A DNA stretch of 42,899 nt from Nymphaea colorata (GCF_008831285.2 NW_022204684.1:1-42899); one strand, 5' to 3'. Counted from the stretch's first letter, positions 1 through 9,640 are shown. Program-made: numbers and translations. Notes: a model not told the origin generated them from the letters alone.

Positions 1-231
1 AAAATAGATAAATTGTTTTTAATTGAATGAATCACCTTATCTTCAGAAGATTCAAGAGGCATTGAGCCTAGGAACACTAATTTCTTTTGAATATTTTATT
101 GCAATACAATATAGAGTCGATAAATATAAAAGAAGTAGGTTTTTGCTATTCGTATGTGGATTCTTTTTCAATGAATTACGTGAATTACATATTGCAATAC
201 AATATAGAGCCTAGGAACATTCTCTCTTTTT
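1..231. repeat. Left flank with interleaved short duplications
   Basis: This stretch lies just outside the palindrome and has no counterpart beyond the right arm. It is built from duplicated blocks. The block at 137-173 recurs at 258-294 (offset 121) inside the arm. The block at 99-117 recurs at 190-208. The block at 61-88 recurs imperfectly at 206-231. The short ORF here (23-214) shows no recognisable domain. The duplicated blocks straddle the outer left edge of the inverted repeat, so they may record the rearrangement that fixed that edge. Confidence 0.6.
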
Positions 232-1679
232 CATGAATTACATGAATGTTGAGAACCAGGTTTTTGCTATTCGTATCTGGATTGTTTTTCAATACATGAT
301 AAAGTAGGTAATCTAGTTATGGTCCTTTCTCTTGTGAGCTCTCTAGTTCCATTGATGTACATGCCTCGCATGCAACTTGCTGTTGATTGTGAAACATGAA
401 CTTTGTAGTGGTTCATCTCTGTCAACCTATTGCAAGGTTTTAAGATCAAGCTACTGATATTGTTCCCAAGAAACAAATTAAAAATGTGAAGGATGAATTG
501 GTAAGAAAACTGACTTCTTTATTTGAATGGACATATAATAGTTCAAGACGTATAAAACCTTTTTGTCATGTTAGTTTCCCCTTTCTTCCATTCTGTCTTA
601 GTTGAAAATTAGTCATATACCATTATATACCAATATACAATAATATCAATTACTCATTGTTATTTAATACAATAACATCTAACGGTATTTAATTTGTACA
701 TGCTGCCATGTTCGGTCGTTGAGAGCATGATGGCCTAATTTGACTGTTATTACTTATTGTATAGCAATTAAAGAAGTTATGTTTTTGAAAGTATAAATAT
801 TTATCTGTTCCCGGTGATGGAAAATACACAGCAGAATGCATGCACCATTTGACGCCACATGGTGAACAATGATTGGAAAATGCACAGCTCGAATTTGTTG
901 TTTATGATGCCCATACATTCTTCTGCTGAGCTTTCTTCCGGTTCGCTGTCCATGAAAAGAAATATATTGTGGATGTACTCATATTTCCAATCTTATCCTT
1001 TCCACATTTTTTACAGTTACCGCTTTGTTAGTCTTGTAAATTGTATTCGATGTTTTTTAAATATGATGATTTAGGGAAACCTCTACCAAGTTGCATCACA
1101 TGCACTAGTATTGAACTCTTGACCTTCATCATGATCTTTAGCGTGTTTATTTATTCCAATTTAATGATTAATTAGTGTTGGTCTTCAATTTGGATCTGCT
1201 ATATCTACAGTTGCATTCTGTGTAAAACAACACTATTTTTTTATGTCTTTTACATTTTTCAATATGTAACCTGCATGTGCTTCAGATTCTGAGTGGCCTG
1301 TCTTCTTTGATCCACAAAATGTTCACGTGAAGAGGGGAGTTTCTAGTGTGTATGTTTTTCTTTGTGGCTTTTGTAGCTTTTATATGTTGTATCCAGAAAT
1401 GGCTAGAGCATTGCTTCATTTTCACTTATTCATTAATTTTTCATTTTATATGTGAGATGCTGTACACGATTTATAACTTGTTGGTGGATGTTTTTGAGAT
1501 GTTTCGATCTTCACAGCTGCATTTGTAAGTTAATAATTTTCTGATGACATTTTAAGACAACTCTCACCAGAAATGACATGTAGTTGAACTTGCATATTGC
1601 CTAAAAGTCTGACTTGTTTTTTTGTTCGTTTTTCCATCTGTATTTTTGTTAATCCAAAATCTGATGCATGGAGTGTTCA
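232..1679 (+). other. Outer arm sequence with exon-like islands
   Basis: No intact gene is visible. Two short stretches look like plant exons but I cannot identify them. One ends near 499 at a GT donor (AATTG/GTAAG) and can be read as ATDIVPKKQIKNVKDEL just before the donor. The other, about 1286-1345, follows a CTTCAG acceptor and can be read as SEWPVFFDPQNVHVKRGVSS. The rest is T-rich and intron-like. ORFs of 60-71 residues here are unremarkable. The same sequence is mirrored at 27239-28783. Confidence applies to the description, not to a gene call. Confidence 0.3.
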
Positions 1680-1710
1680 TCTCTCTCTCTCTCTCGCTCT
1701 CTCTCTCTCT
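1680..1710. repeat. (TC)n microsatellite, left arm
   Basis: A run of TC dinucleotides interrupted once by CG. Its mirror is the (GA)n tract at 27208-27238. Confidence 0.95.
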
Positions 1711-1836
1711 ATTTGTTTCAGTATTCTATGTTTTTGTTTGTTGGTATCGATCTAGATTATCTACTTGAAACCGTCCGACTTTCAAATTAGGAAAAACTGG
1801 CTTACCTGCCATAGAAGCGGCATTTTGTTTTGTTTT

Positions 1837-2115
1837 CAAAAGAAAAAGGGGACCTATAGCAGTGAAGAAATCACTGCTGTAAGAACTTCTAGCAAGAACT
1901 TCTACCATTGTCAATAACTCAACAAGTTGTTACCAATGATATTATTGGCAATGACCCTTGGCCTAACAAAAGACTTTTCTCTGTGCTGTAAAGGGCAAGG
2001 TCAACCTTATCTATTCGCTAGAGCAAGAGTATTTGCCAATAAGTTTATTGGCAACTGCATTATGACTATTGGCTATGGTCAAATGTGTTGCCAATAGCAT
2101 ATATTATAGTTGTGG
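1837..2115 (+). mobile_element. CACTA-like terminal region, left arm
   Basis: The block begins CAAAAGAAAAAGGGGACCTA, resembling the inner part of a CACTA-superfamily terminus, although the leading CACTA is not preserved. It is followed by a series of small inverted repeats typical of CACTA subterminal regions. These are a GCAGTGA/TCACTGC hairpin at about 1859-1880, AACTC/AAGTTGTT near 1916-1932, and repeated TTGGCAA/TTGCCAA motifs through 2100. No transposase is visible nearby. The mirror copy lies at about 26803-27081. Other hairpin-rich MITEs could look similar. Confidence 0.4.
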
Positions 2116-2909
2116 TTATACACAGGCGGGCTAGAGCCCAACTCTGCTCATGTCTTGTCATGCTCGAGCTATTGTGCTTTAAAGGGTCAGTTCAAACTCC
2201 ACTCAACAAACCAAGACCTAGCTTGTGCTCGACACTGAACCTTGAGCAAAGTATCCTGTGACAGGAATAAAATGGTCAGACTCAAGGCTCGTTTAAGCAA
2301 GAACAATATTTTTATAGTAACCTATGATAGGTTAATCTAATGATCAACCTTAAGATGAACATAAGCTGAGACTTTATAGTCTGCCTCCCAGGATTTCCTG
2401 AATCCCAGCAGCGGTTATCGCCAAAGAGAATTTTTGGCTGGTTCGTAAATGGTAACAAAATAAACTTTTGAATTTCATTTTAATGAAATCTTTTATTTTG
2501 GAAATGAGTTTTTCAATTTCATCTGGCTTGCAGTTACGAGATGAAGGATAGGGCCCAGGCCCACTATCCAACATAATTAACAACCAAATTGAAGCGCCCA
2601 ATTTGACATTTTTTTGTAACGATTTGTACCAGTGCAAAAGAAATCTAGCCATATAAAGAACTTTTGGGAAAAGAGGAGGCAGGGCTATAGAAAAATACAT
2701 CAATATGTTTTTTGGCCCCTCAAAATAATGCATCAACCTGTTGCGCATCATCACAAGCCAACACTCCTCATCCGCCACCACTCCTTTCCTCCCCTTGCAA
2801 TATCTTGTGAGTTTCAGATGACGCACAAGAGAAAATCAGGGCTGCCACGGAATCAACAGGGCATAACCGAGGTGGCTGGGAATGGATGGAACAGAGCATC
2901 ATGCTCTTC
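2116..2909. other. Arm sequence without a recognisable gene
   Basis: Holds no gene I can support. The ORFs at 2374-2826 (minus) and 2632-3012 (plus) overlap a segment missing from the right arm, and the mirrored copy does not keep their frames, so I treat them as chance. The mirror is about 26191-26802. The stretch near 2836-2900 is similar to about 30190-30260 in the retrotransposon region and probably belongs to the adjoining LTR family. Confidence 0.5.
2656..2835. repeat. 180-bp segment present only in left arm
   Basis: The left arm reads GCCATATA, then 180 bp, then TCAGGGCTGCC. The right arm joins the two sides with only a single extra base (about 26263-26275). This is either an insertion in the left arm or a deletion in the right. 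I see no clear target-site duplication or terminal inverted repeats. Confidence 0.85.
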
Positions 2910-3128
2910 TTCCTTTCACATATTTATACTCTTTCTGTACATAATCAATTTTTTTACTAGCATAAAAGAATATTTCCTGTTACAACCAAATCATGCCTTC
3001 AACCTTCTATAGAATTTCACATGCGTGGCAAGGAATACCACAATTCAATTTTACAGCTTTACAATAGGTGTAAAAAAACAAAGTTAATATCACACAGATT
3101 TAAGAATTCATTTTCATTTTCCATAACA
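2910..3128 (-). mobile_element. Copia LTR-like block (type B), left arm
   Basis: Reading on the minus strand from 3128, the sequence begins TGTTATGGAAAATGAAAAC. It matches the start of the LTR-like segment at 38269 and the related segment at about 29583. It contains a TATA motif (TATAAATA, minus strand, about 2921-2928) where an LTR promoter would be expected. It is the mirror of 25972-26190. No internal retrotransposon region is attached on either side, so it is a solo LTR or a fragment. Confidence 0.6.
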
Positions 3129-4197
3129 GATTCCAAGAGGCAGAATGCCCTACCGTTCTTTCATTTGAGCTTCATAGCCTCCTGGAGGTTGGAAATTGGT
3201 AAGTCATACCTTCTCCACTAAATATCTTGAGAAGACAATGACGACATTGATGATGGTGGAGTTGGCAACAACAAGCTCATGAGGAGGCCCACGACACACT
3301 TTACACTTAACAGAGGAAATAAACTCTTAACAGAGCAAGCTGCTCAAGGTCACGTTCAGGGGAAGGTAATTAGTGAGAGACCCTTCTTTGCTCCTCTTCC
3401 CCAGTTGATCCCACTTGTTCACCACATCTGTCATGCATATATGCATGGTTTCTTTTTGTAGTAGAGGATGTTTTTTTTAACAGCAGAATGAAAATGTATT
3501 TAGATGTAGTTAACTAGTAAAATAATTATATGGAGAGTGAAAAATATGTTTTTTTTTTTAAATTATATGGCAATTATCCATGGTACACTTCTTCCCATGC
3601 ATCTATTCAAGAAAGCAGTAGAGGAGTGCTTCTCATTTCTTCAGTTTCACCAAAGGAACGACTATTCAATCTATATATATGGTATGCAGACAAAAGTTTT
3701 CAATGATCATTGTTATTTTTCAATCGATAAAAATATGTATCTTTATGACATATAGGATATGCTAGCTTCTTCTTATGCTGAAAATTTGTTTATCGTTAGA
3801 CACTAATTACTAATTGCATCATCAGTTTCTATACCAACATCTGACAATAATTTTAATTCAAAGCGGCTGCAAATAGACATTTACTTTTTCTCCAAAAAAA
3901 TTTGGCCCAAAATTAGCAATGATCACCTTGGCTTTTTTTGTTGAAGAGAACAAATTCTTTTAGAAGTTCCTGAAGATCCAAAAAGCGAAGGAAAAACAAG
4001 CTGCTAAGAGTTAACACTTCCAGTTGGTAGAAAATCTTGATTTAGTTGACAGCGAACATCTTGGTGTTGATGAAAGTTGCAACGAGTGATTTGTTTCTCA
4101 GACAACAGTTGGAAATGCATTAGTTACATGCAGCTTTGCATTTTCACGACATTTCATGGCTGTTTATGTTGGTTTTAATTTTATTTGCCCTGTACAG
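3129..4197. other. Arm spacer, no recognisable gene
   Basis: The first part (about 3129-3330) has a diverged relative next to the palindrome at about 29385-29582. In both places it adjoins the type-B LTR-like block, so the two form one repeat unit. The rest is AT-rich with poly-T runs. A stretch near 3960-4090 has exon-like composition (readable as FLKIQKAKEKQAAK, then QLVENLDLVDSEHLGVDESCNE) but is broken by a stop. Mirrored at 24904-25971. No function assigned. Confidence 0.4.
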
Positions 4198-4386
4198 TTG
4201 TCTTGGTGCCGCCTCTTTCGGACGTTCAAACAACTGCTGACGTCTTTGCGGGGTGACACTCCCTTGGGAAGAGTGTTTGAGTGTAGTGCAAATAAGTTGA
4301 CACATTCTGATATTATGAGATTGTTAAATCCCTCAGTTTGTGCTCCACACAGCAAAGATAGTGATTGTCCGATAAGAATAACACGG
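4198..4386 (+). pseudogene. Exon-like fragment of an unidentified gene, left arm
   Basis: An open block of about 63 codons bounded by an acceptor-like site (CCTGTACAG before 4198) and a donor-like site (ACACG/GTAACA after 4386). The preceding ~40 bases look like a T-rich intron end. It reads LSWCRLFRTFKQ, then a loop with GDTPLGRVFECSANKLTH, and ends SDCPIRITR. The composition is protein-like and unlike the AT-rich surroundings, but I do not recognise the family. The right-arm copy differs by at least two amino-acid replacements (Pro to Leu, Pro to Thr), which does not suggest purifying selection. An ancestral gene fragment duplicated with the arm is the simplest view. Confidence 0.4.
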
Positions 4387-4689
4387 TAACAATTATCTGT
4401 TTGTGACAAAGTTTTCTGAGTTCTCTTGGTTAGGTACCATATGTTTCTTTTTTTTTTTTACTAATAAGCAATGTGGTATAATCTGAAAGAAAAGTACGAT
4501 TTCTTAATAAAACAACCAAAAGATAACTAGGGTTGTGTTTCTTTTATCATGAATCTTAGATCCACAGTGGTTTAAAGGATCTCATATCCATGAATTTGAG
4601 ATGGACAGCCCCCTCCCTTTTCAATATGCCATAAATTCATGGTTTTTAACATGAATTTAAAATTTATGCTATTGACATCCTAAGAACCC

Positions 4690-4905
4690 CTCAAAATGGG
4701 CCAGGGAGCCAGTGGGCAGGGGGCAGGCGGGCCACTTGTCATTTTGTTAAAGGCTACGGACCGTGAATGTAACCTGATCTTGTGGGTATTGACTAAAAAA
4801 TGCAGCTATAAAAGCAAGAAGGCATATGAACAAAATATCGCTCGGAGTAGATCTAGAGGTGGCCTAAACCTCGTCATGTGCTCGACCAAGTTTGTCTTGG
4901 TTTCA
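4690..4905 (+). repeat. Dispersed repeat block, left arm
   Basis: This block is mirrored at about 24196-24411. A diverged relative lies outside the palindrome at about 29020-29245, in the same orientation as the right-arm copy. It carries a CAGGGGGCAGG-type GC-rich core. It directly precedes the LINE reverse-transcriptase fragment and may be part of that LINE. Confidence 0.6.
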
Positions 4906-4911
4906 GAATAA

Positions 4912-5170
4912 CCGTTCATGCATCTGAACCTTGATATGTCAAAGGTGTAGGACAAAGTTAAATGGAACTTCATTAGGAAATCCCTACACCATCTTGGTTT
5001 TTGTGATAATTGGGTTTCTAATGTAATGATTTTGGAGAAACAAACATATGCTCTCATTATTAAAGGAATAAATGAAGTTTTTTTTTTTATAGTCAGGGGG
5101 GCTTCATCACGGAGATCCCAGTCTTTCTATCATTTATCCCTACGAAAATACTAGAAGAGGAGCATATGAG
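4912..5170 (+). pseudogene. LINE (L1-type) reverse transcriptase fragment, left arm
   Basis: Translation from 4918 gives HLNLDMSKV, a stop, then DKVKWNFIRKSLHHLGFCDN and WVSNVM. This is the pattern of plant L1-type LINE reverse transcriptase motif A and its downstream helix (LDMSKAYDRVEW, then GF..KWV..VM). The family Tyr is a TAG stop at 4948-4950. After a frame change near 5095, GGFITEIPVFLSFI resembles a decayed GLRQGDPLSP block. Only the fingers/palm start of RT survives, with no endonuclease and no YADD box. Mirrored on the minus strand at 23931-24189. It would have worked in target-primed reverse transcription and is now clearly dead. Confidence 0.7.
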
Positions 5171-5270
5171 GCCAACTCATCCCAGTTGGCCTTGAATTTC
5201 ATATAGTATGCTGATATAGAAATGCATCTTCATTACACAGACTAATCACAATCTTAATTTGAAAATTGTG

Positions 5271-5681
5271 TGGTACTTTGGTAAAAGCATTCTTGTAAAT
5301 GTAATTGTACTTTTCTCTATATGGCAGTATATATAACACTATCTTCTATTTTATGAGATAATGAGTTGATGATCTAGAACAAGAGCATACAATTGTAATA
5401 AGATCTCAACAGAAAATTTAGAGAAAAAACTTCAAGCATATGCAATGAACCATTAATGAATCATATTTTGTTTTTAGTGACAAGTGCCATTATCATTGGC
5501 CATGTCCAAGTGCCATAGCTATTACCACTAAGATGCTAATTCACCAACAAATCTCATGGGTTGTCCAAATGATGCATCAAATAAGGGACGTCAAATTCTA
5601 TGTTGATGTCAAACAAAGTATTCGAGCTAGAGGTGATTGGGTCTCTAGTAAGCGAATTCATATTTGCATTTGTTTTTGCCA
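5271..5681 (-). pseudogene. Ty1/copia gag fragment (C), left arm
   Basis: On the minus strand, from an ATG near 5681, the reading contains a HHLDNP motif followed by LLVN, then SYGTWT, then ALVTKNKISFINGSL. This is the signature N-terminal Gag block of plant Ty1/copia elements (HHSDNPG, then L.G.NY..W..AM...L..KNK..FI.G). Stops interrupt it, one just after HHLDNP. It lies about 80 bases downstream of a methionine-tRNA primer-binding site and an LTR-like segment, as expected for the start of a copia element. Everything after the Gag N-terminus is missing, replaced by the LINE fragment. Mirror: 23420-23830. Confidence 0.7.
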
Positions 5682-5761
5682 TATGTTGGCCAAGATGAAA
5701 GTAATAACCACATAGCGGTCAATAATATACCAAGATCATGCTCAAAGAAAAAGTGCTTAGA

Positions 5762-5773
5762 GCTCTGATACCA
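5762..5773 (-). other. tRNA-Met primer-binding site, left arm
   Basis: The minus strand reads TGGTATCAGAGC, the canonical plant copia primer-binding site complementary to the 3' end of initiator tRNA-Met. It sits directly after the LTR-like segment and before gag C. Its mirror is 23226-23237. Confidence 0.88.
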
Positions 5774-6070
5774 TAATAAAATCAAAACTACGTATGGTGG
5801 AAAACAAAACACAAGTAAAACAGAGTGAAATAGGGTATCAAAGCAAAACAGAAAGCACATACACATGCGATCGAGAGGCTAAAATAGCACTTCCTTGGTT
5901 ACTAAACTCTTATAGTGTGCAAGAAGTTTGTTGAGAAGAATCAAATGATATCTGTCCTAATTACAATAAATGCCCTTATAAACGATTAATAAAACTATTT
6001 TTTGCTATTTACAATTAAACTTATCTACTAGTAATTATCCTTATCTTAATAGAAAGTATTCTGCACAACA
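5774..6070 (-). mobile_element. Copia LTR (~296 bp), left arm
   Basis: On the minus strand the segment begins TGTTGTGCAGAATAC at 6070 and ends against the primer-binding site at 5773, so its length (~296 bp) and position suit a Ty1/copia LTR. The canonical CA end is not preserved (it reads TTA). Upstream of its TG end are a purine-rich tract and the decayed internal domain D, so it also sits where a 3' LTR would. Mirror: 22930-23225. Confidence 0.75.
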
Positions 6071-6099
6071 GTTCTCCACTACCAAATCCCTCTAGAGAT

Positions 6100-7361
6100 T
6101 CCAGCAGATGAACAAACTTTCACGTAACTTCTGATTGTGCCACAACAGGCTAACAATTACGAGTCCTCATAGGACTACATGCATTATTTAGAAAGGAAAA
6201 ATTTTAAATATGCTTAAAGATTTGAAATGGCAAACAACCACATTTTGTAAGATGGCCATTAAAACATATTTCTGTATTTTGTTTTTTGCCTTCAAAATAA
6301 CATCAACATTTCTCAACAGATTCATTACATAATTACTAGCCTATCTTGATCTATCATGCCACACAAAATTTGAAATTGTAGTATGATAAGAACTAGCAAA
6401 TAAAGATTCAAACATATGGGATTGGTCCACTTTATTCCAGCCACTTGCCCGTTTATCCATTAGCTAGACATACATATTGTCTTTACTGCTTCCCCTCTCC
6501 AAACTGCATTTTCTTGTTCATCTCATCCTCAACCCCAAAAAAAAAAGATTTGTTAACTCAATATTGCACTACTTACCTTCGCATATATTAGATATGGATA
6601 GAAGATTTTACTTTATTTCTAAAACATGGTCATGGGTTAATAGAAACCTCTTATTTTTGAATTGATTTGCCTTAATTTGTCGTTGGGGCGTTCACATCGT
6701 TGCCTACCATGACACCAACTAAACCAAAACACTCATATTTGGCATCAAAGATAGACCTAAAGTCGCAACATGATGCACAGTACTTGTATTTGGATGTCAT
6801 TGATTGTCTTGCTTTGACTTCATAGTCATTTCCATGAATGCCTCTAGTAAATTCCAGCAATCTTGGCCATTTTATTCCTCCTACCACAAAATTGGCCAAT
6901 TACTTGACTTTTCTATCCATAATGAACTTGGATATATACCTTTTCCTACACTCTAGAATCATTTATCACCTCTACTACAACCTCTACCTTTGCCAAGGTC
7001 ACACCTATTTTGAGCAAAGAAGGCAACCATTAATCACTTCCCATGATTTATGAGAATATCATGTATTTCCCAAAATGAAGGAAGAGATTTTGAAGTTGTC
7101 GTAGTTATACAAAACCTTTATATTCATTTCCTAAGCCACTATGTACATGCATATATAACTAAGACATCCTCCTTTATAACTTCAACAACTAAACTAAGTG
7201 AATCAGTTAGAAACATCAAATGGTTGAGAAAGTCAACCACGGATTCTTCACAGTTAGACACATTTTGGCAATCGTGGTTGAGCTGAAGAATTTGTAAATT
7301 GGATTATGAGACAAATGCTTTCTTAAGGAATATAAGGCTTGTGATGGATAATTTGGCTGAG
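6100..7361 (-). pseudogene. Ty1/copia gag-protease-pre-integrase relic (D), left arm
   Basis: This is clearer in the right-arm mirror (21640-22900, plus strand), described there. In the left arm the order on the minus strand is a Gag domain at about 7361-6920, a decayed zinc knuckle near 6896-6841, a protease region near 6806-6690, and a pre-integrase block near 6366-6190. The 6672-6899 minus-strand ORF ending VGVMVGNDVNAP is the protease flap region. Many stops and frameshifts are present. Integrase core, RT and RNase H are absent between the pre-integrase block and the LTR at 6070. Confidence 0.65.
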
Positions 7362-7748
7362 CACCAATTCTTTTCCGTTACATCTTCTTTTTTGGCTTGT
7401 TTGCGGATTGCATTTGACATTTTTGAATGATGTACTTTGATCATTTTGCACTTCATAGCACACCTTCACTTGAATTATAACATGAATAAAATACTGAAGT
7501 GTTTTTCTAAGTCGGTCTTTCCAAGCACACCTTCACTTGGGGGCACTACGTACACAAGTTATACTAACCATATTACTACATATTTTAGCAGTTTGGCCTA
7601 TATGTCAACCAAAATAAGAGTCATCTTCAACAAATCTGCCGTTGCAATTAATCTTTCCCACTTTCACTTCCTAGTTTAGGTTTAGATTCCAAGACAATCC
7701 CCCTAGTCTGCCTTTCTCTCATGTGGCCTCTCTCTTCGCACCTTTTCC
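7362..7748. other. Arm spacer between copia relic and virus-like fragment
   Basis: No recognisable domain. A short direct repeat (CACACCTTCACTTG at about 7460 and 7526) lies inside. The 80-residue ORF at 7437-7679 is nearly identical in the mirror (21322-21564), but so is all surrounding DNA, so conservation is not evidence of coding. It may be the 5' part of the copia D element. Confidence 0.4.
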
Positions 7749-8027
7749 GTGCAGTCCCTACAAAGATTTGATTGGTGGCAATTTTTGCTACCCCAGTATT
7801 ATTTTATAATTGATCTGGTCAAAAGGGTACACCATTCTTTATCAGACGCTCTCACCAGAGAATGCAAGATGGTGAGATCTACTGAAAGGCAATGGGAAGA
7901 TTGGCTGGTTGACACACCAGAGCGTAGATGGAAGGTCTATCAAAAAACTAGAAAACTTTATCCAGAATTTATAGATGCAGCAGAACGCAGATATCCAAAT
8001 CTGGATTTCTACTACACAGTTGCATGA
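7749..8027 (+). pseudogene. Possible endogenous pararetrovirus RNase H tail, left arm
   Basis: The reading starts with a WW..FL..Y.FIIDLV block followed by SLSDALTREC. This matches the general shape of the C-terminal end of RNase H in Caulimoviridae and Ty3-type polyproteins (W...L..Y.F.I...G..N.laDaLtRe). A charged tail follows (ERQWEDWLVDTPERRW, then KTRKLYP), with no HHCC integrase zinc finger, which favours a pararetrovirus over Ty3. The exon-like sequence continues out of frame to about 8550. I see no reverse-transcriptase core upstream. The right-arm mirror is frame-broken in the same motif. A remnant only; the family assignment is tentative. Confidence 0.35.
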
Positions 8028-8875
8028 TGAATTACTTGCATTGTCAATAACCTCAAATGGACCTCATTCGAAACAAAAATTTTGTTATGGGCCATTAAGA
8101 AAACTATACTGGATAATCTAATACTCCATCGACGACAATTATGCTAACAATGTCTTTAGAGACTTTTTAAATTTTGTTGCAGGTCCAAAATGGGAAGAAG
8201 CGTTGTGCTGAAAATTTTAAAGAATCAATTTTGTTGATTATCTAGAAGTTGCAGTCTTTCAAGATGAAGAACTCATGTACAAAAATATTCCAAAAACAAG
8301 AGTTTGAAGAAAGCTATACGACACTAGAGCAAATCACAAAGGAGATGCGCAAGTGCCAGAATTGTCGTGTCCAGACAAAAGGCTTCTGCCTCCACCATGA
8401 ATTTGCAGTACGATGAATATTGGAATCCGAGGCAGAAAGTAGCGAAACAAAAGAATGAAGACAAAACTCCGACAAGAATATATTCGGAGTGAAAAGCAAC
8501 ACAATGAATCATCTGTCACCTTCCGATTATTGCACCGAAAGCAAGATAATGAGTCATGAGTCATTTTTGTGTTATTTTGATCATTGTACCCTCGTTAGCT
8601 GGCGAATGATGAAAAGATTGCCAAAGCACTATTTTCTTTTGTAAAGTATAGGTCAGTGCGTATTACTTTTGTCAAACGAATTTATTCGTTGAATTATTGT
8701 ACTATCAAGTTTTGTGTATAAATGATTAACACCGAGCCCCTAGCCAGGCATTGGTCTTTTGCCAGCAATTTCTTGCCTTACTTCTCATTTTCCCTTTGCC
8801 ATGGGCAGAGGGAGACACGAAGTCTGACTGTGTATCGCCTTTGCAAACATTGGGTTTCAGTATCTAGTGGTAATC
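8028..8875. other. Inner arm single-copy sequence next to satellite
   Basis: The first half (to about 8550) is less AT-rich and keeps short protein-like readings in several frames, including C-x2-C-x6-C-x2-H in RKCQNCRVQTKGFCLHHEF near 8350-8405, possibly a continuation of the virus-like fragment. The remainder up to 8875 has no feature I recognise. The 8722-8937 ORF runs into satellite and is not credible as a gene. Mirror: 20136-20971. Confidence 0.4.
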
Positions 8876-9640
8876 CTTTAGTGGTTGTTACATCCATATT
8901 AATTGATTTAGTGGATTTAAATCACAAGTTTGAATGAAAATGAACGAAATTCAAGTTATTCAATTGGTCATTTAAAGTTAATCTAATGTATTTCACTTGT
9001 TATTATATCTATAATAAATGATTAAAATCACAAGTATATGTGGATATAAATGGGATCTATGCATTACTTTTATCCATTGTAGTTTGCCCAATGAGTTGAA
9101 CTTGTTGTTACATCTATAGTGAATGATCTAAGAGTTTGAAATTACAAGTTTGTAACAATAAGAGTGAGATTTAAGTGATTCATAAGATCACACATACTCA
9201 ATGGAGTTTGGTACATTGTAGTTAATCCAAAGAGTTGAACTTGTTATTACATTTATAGTTGTACCAATACGAGTGAGATTTAAGTGATTCTAATGAATGC
9301 ATTAAATGATTGAAATCACAAGCTCATATGTATATAAATGAGATCCATTGATACAAATGGGATCTATGCATTACTTGGATCCCTTGTAGTTAGTCCAATG
9401 AGTTGAACTTGTTGTCACATCCAAAGTGAACGATACACTACATTAAAATCACAAGTTTGAATCAATACAAGTGAGATTTAAGTGATTCATATGATCAAGC
9501 ATACTTTATTGAATGTACTTAACTTATTGTTATATCCATGTTAAATGATTTAGTAGATTGAAATCACAGACTTGCATGAAAATGAATGAGATTTGAATGA
9601 TTCATTCGGTGCCCTATTGTTAACCTAATGTGTTTCACTT
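8876..9640 (+). repeat. Satellite core block 1 (forward)
   Basis: Degenerate monomers of about 115 bp, AT-rich, each with an ACTTGTTRTTACATC-type box and a GAAATCACAAGTT box. Forward orientation means the ACTTGTT box reads on the plus strand. The mirror block is at about 19491-20135. The left block carries about 140 bp more than its mirror, from a partial duplication near 9240-9340. Confidence 0.85.

Noticed and set aside
2374-2826. 150-residue minus-strand ORF
   Set aside because: It depends on the 180-bp left-arm-specific segment, its frame is not kept in the right arm, and it has no recognisable domain.
6672-6899. Minus-strand ORF resembling a PIF/Harbinger nuclease (FGLVGVMVGNDVNA)
   Set aside because: In the mirrored right arm the surrounding frames read as copia Gag, zinc knuckle, protease and NLLSVS-type linker in the correct order, so VGND is the copia protease flap, not a Harbinger motif.
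8722-8937. 71-residue ORF conserved in both arms (mirror 20074-20289)
   Set aside because: Both arms are near-identical everywhere, so conservation is uninformative. The ORF runs into satellite and has no domain.
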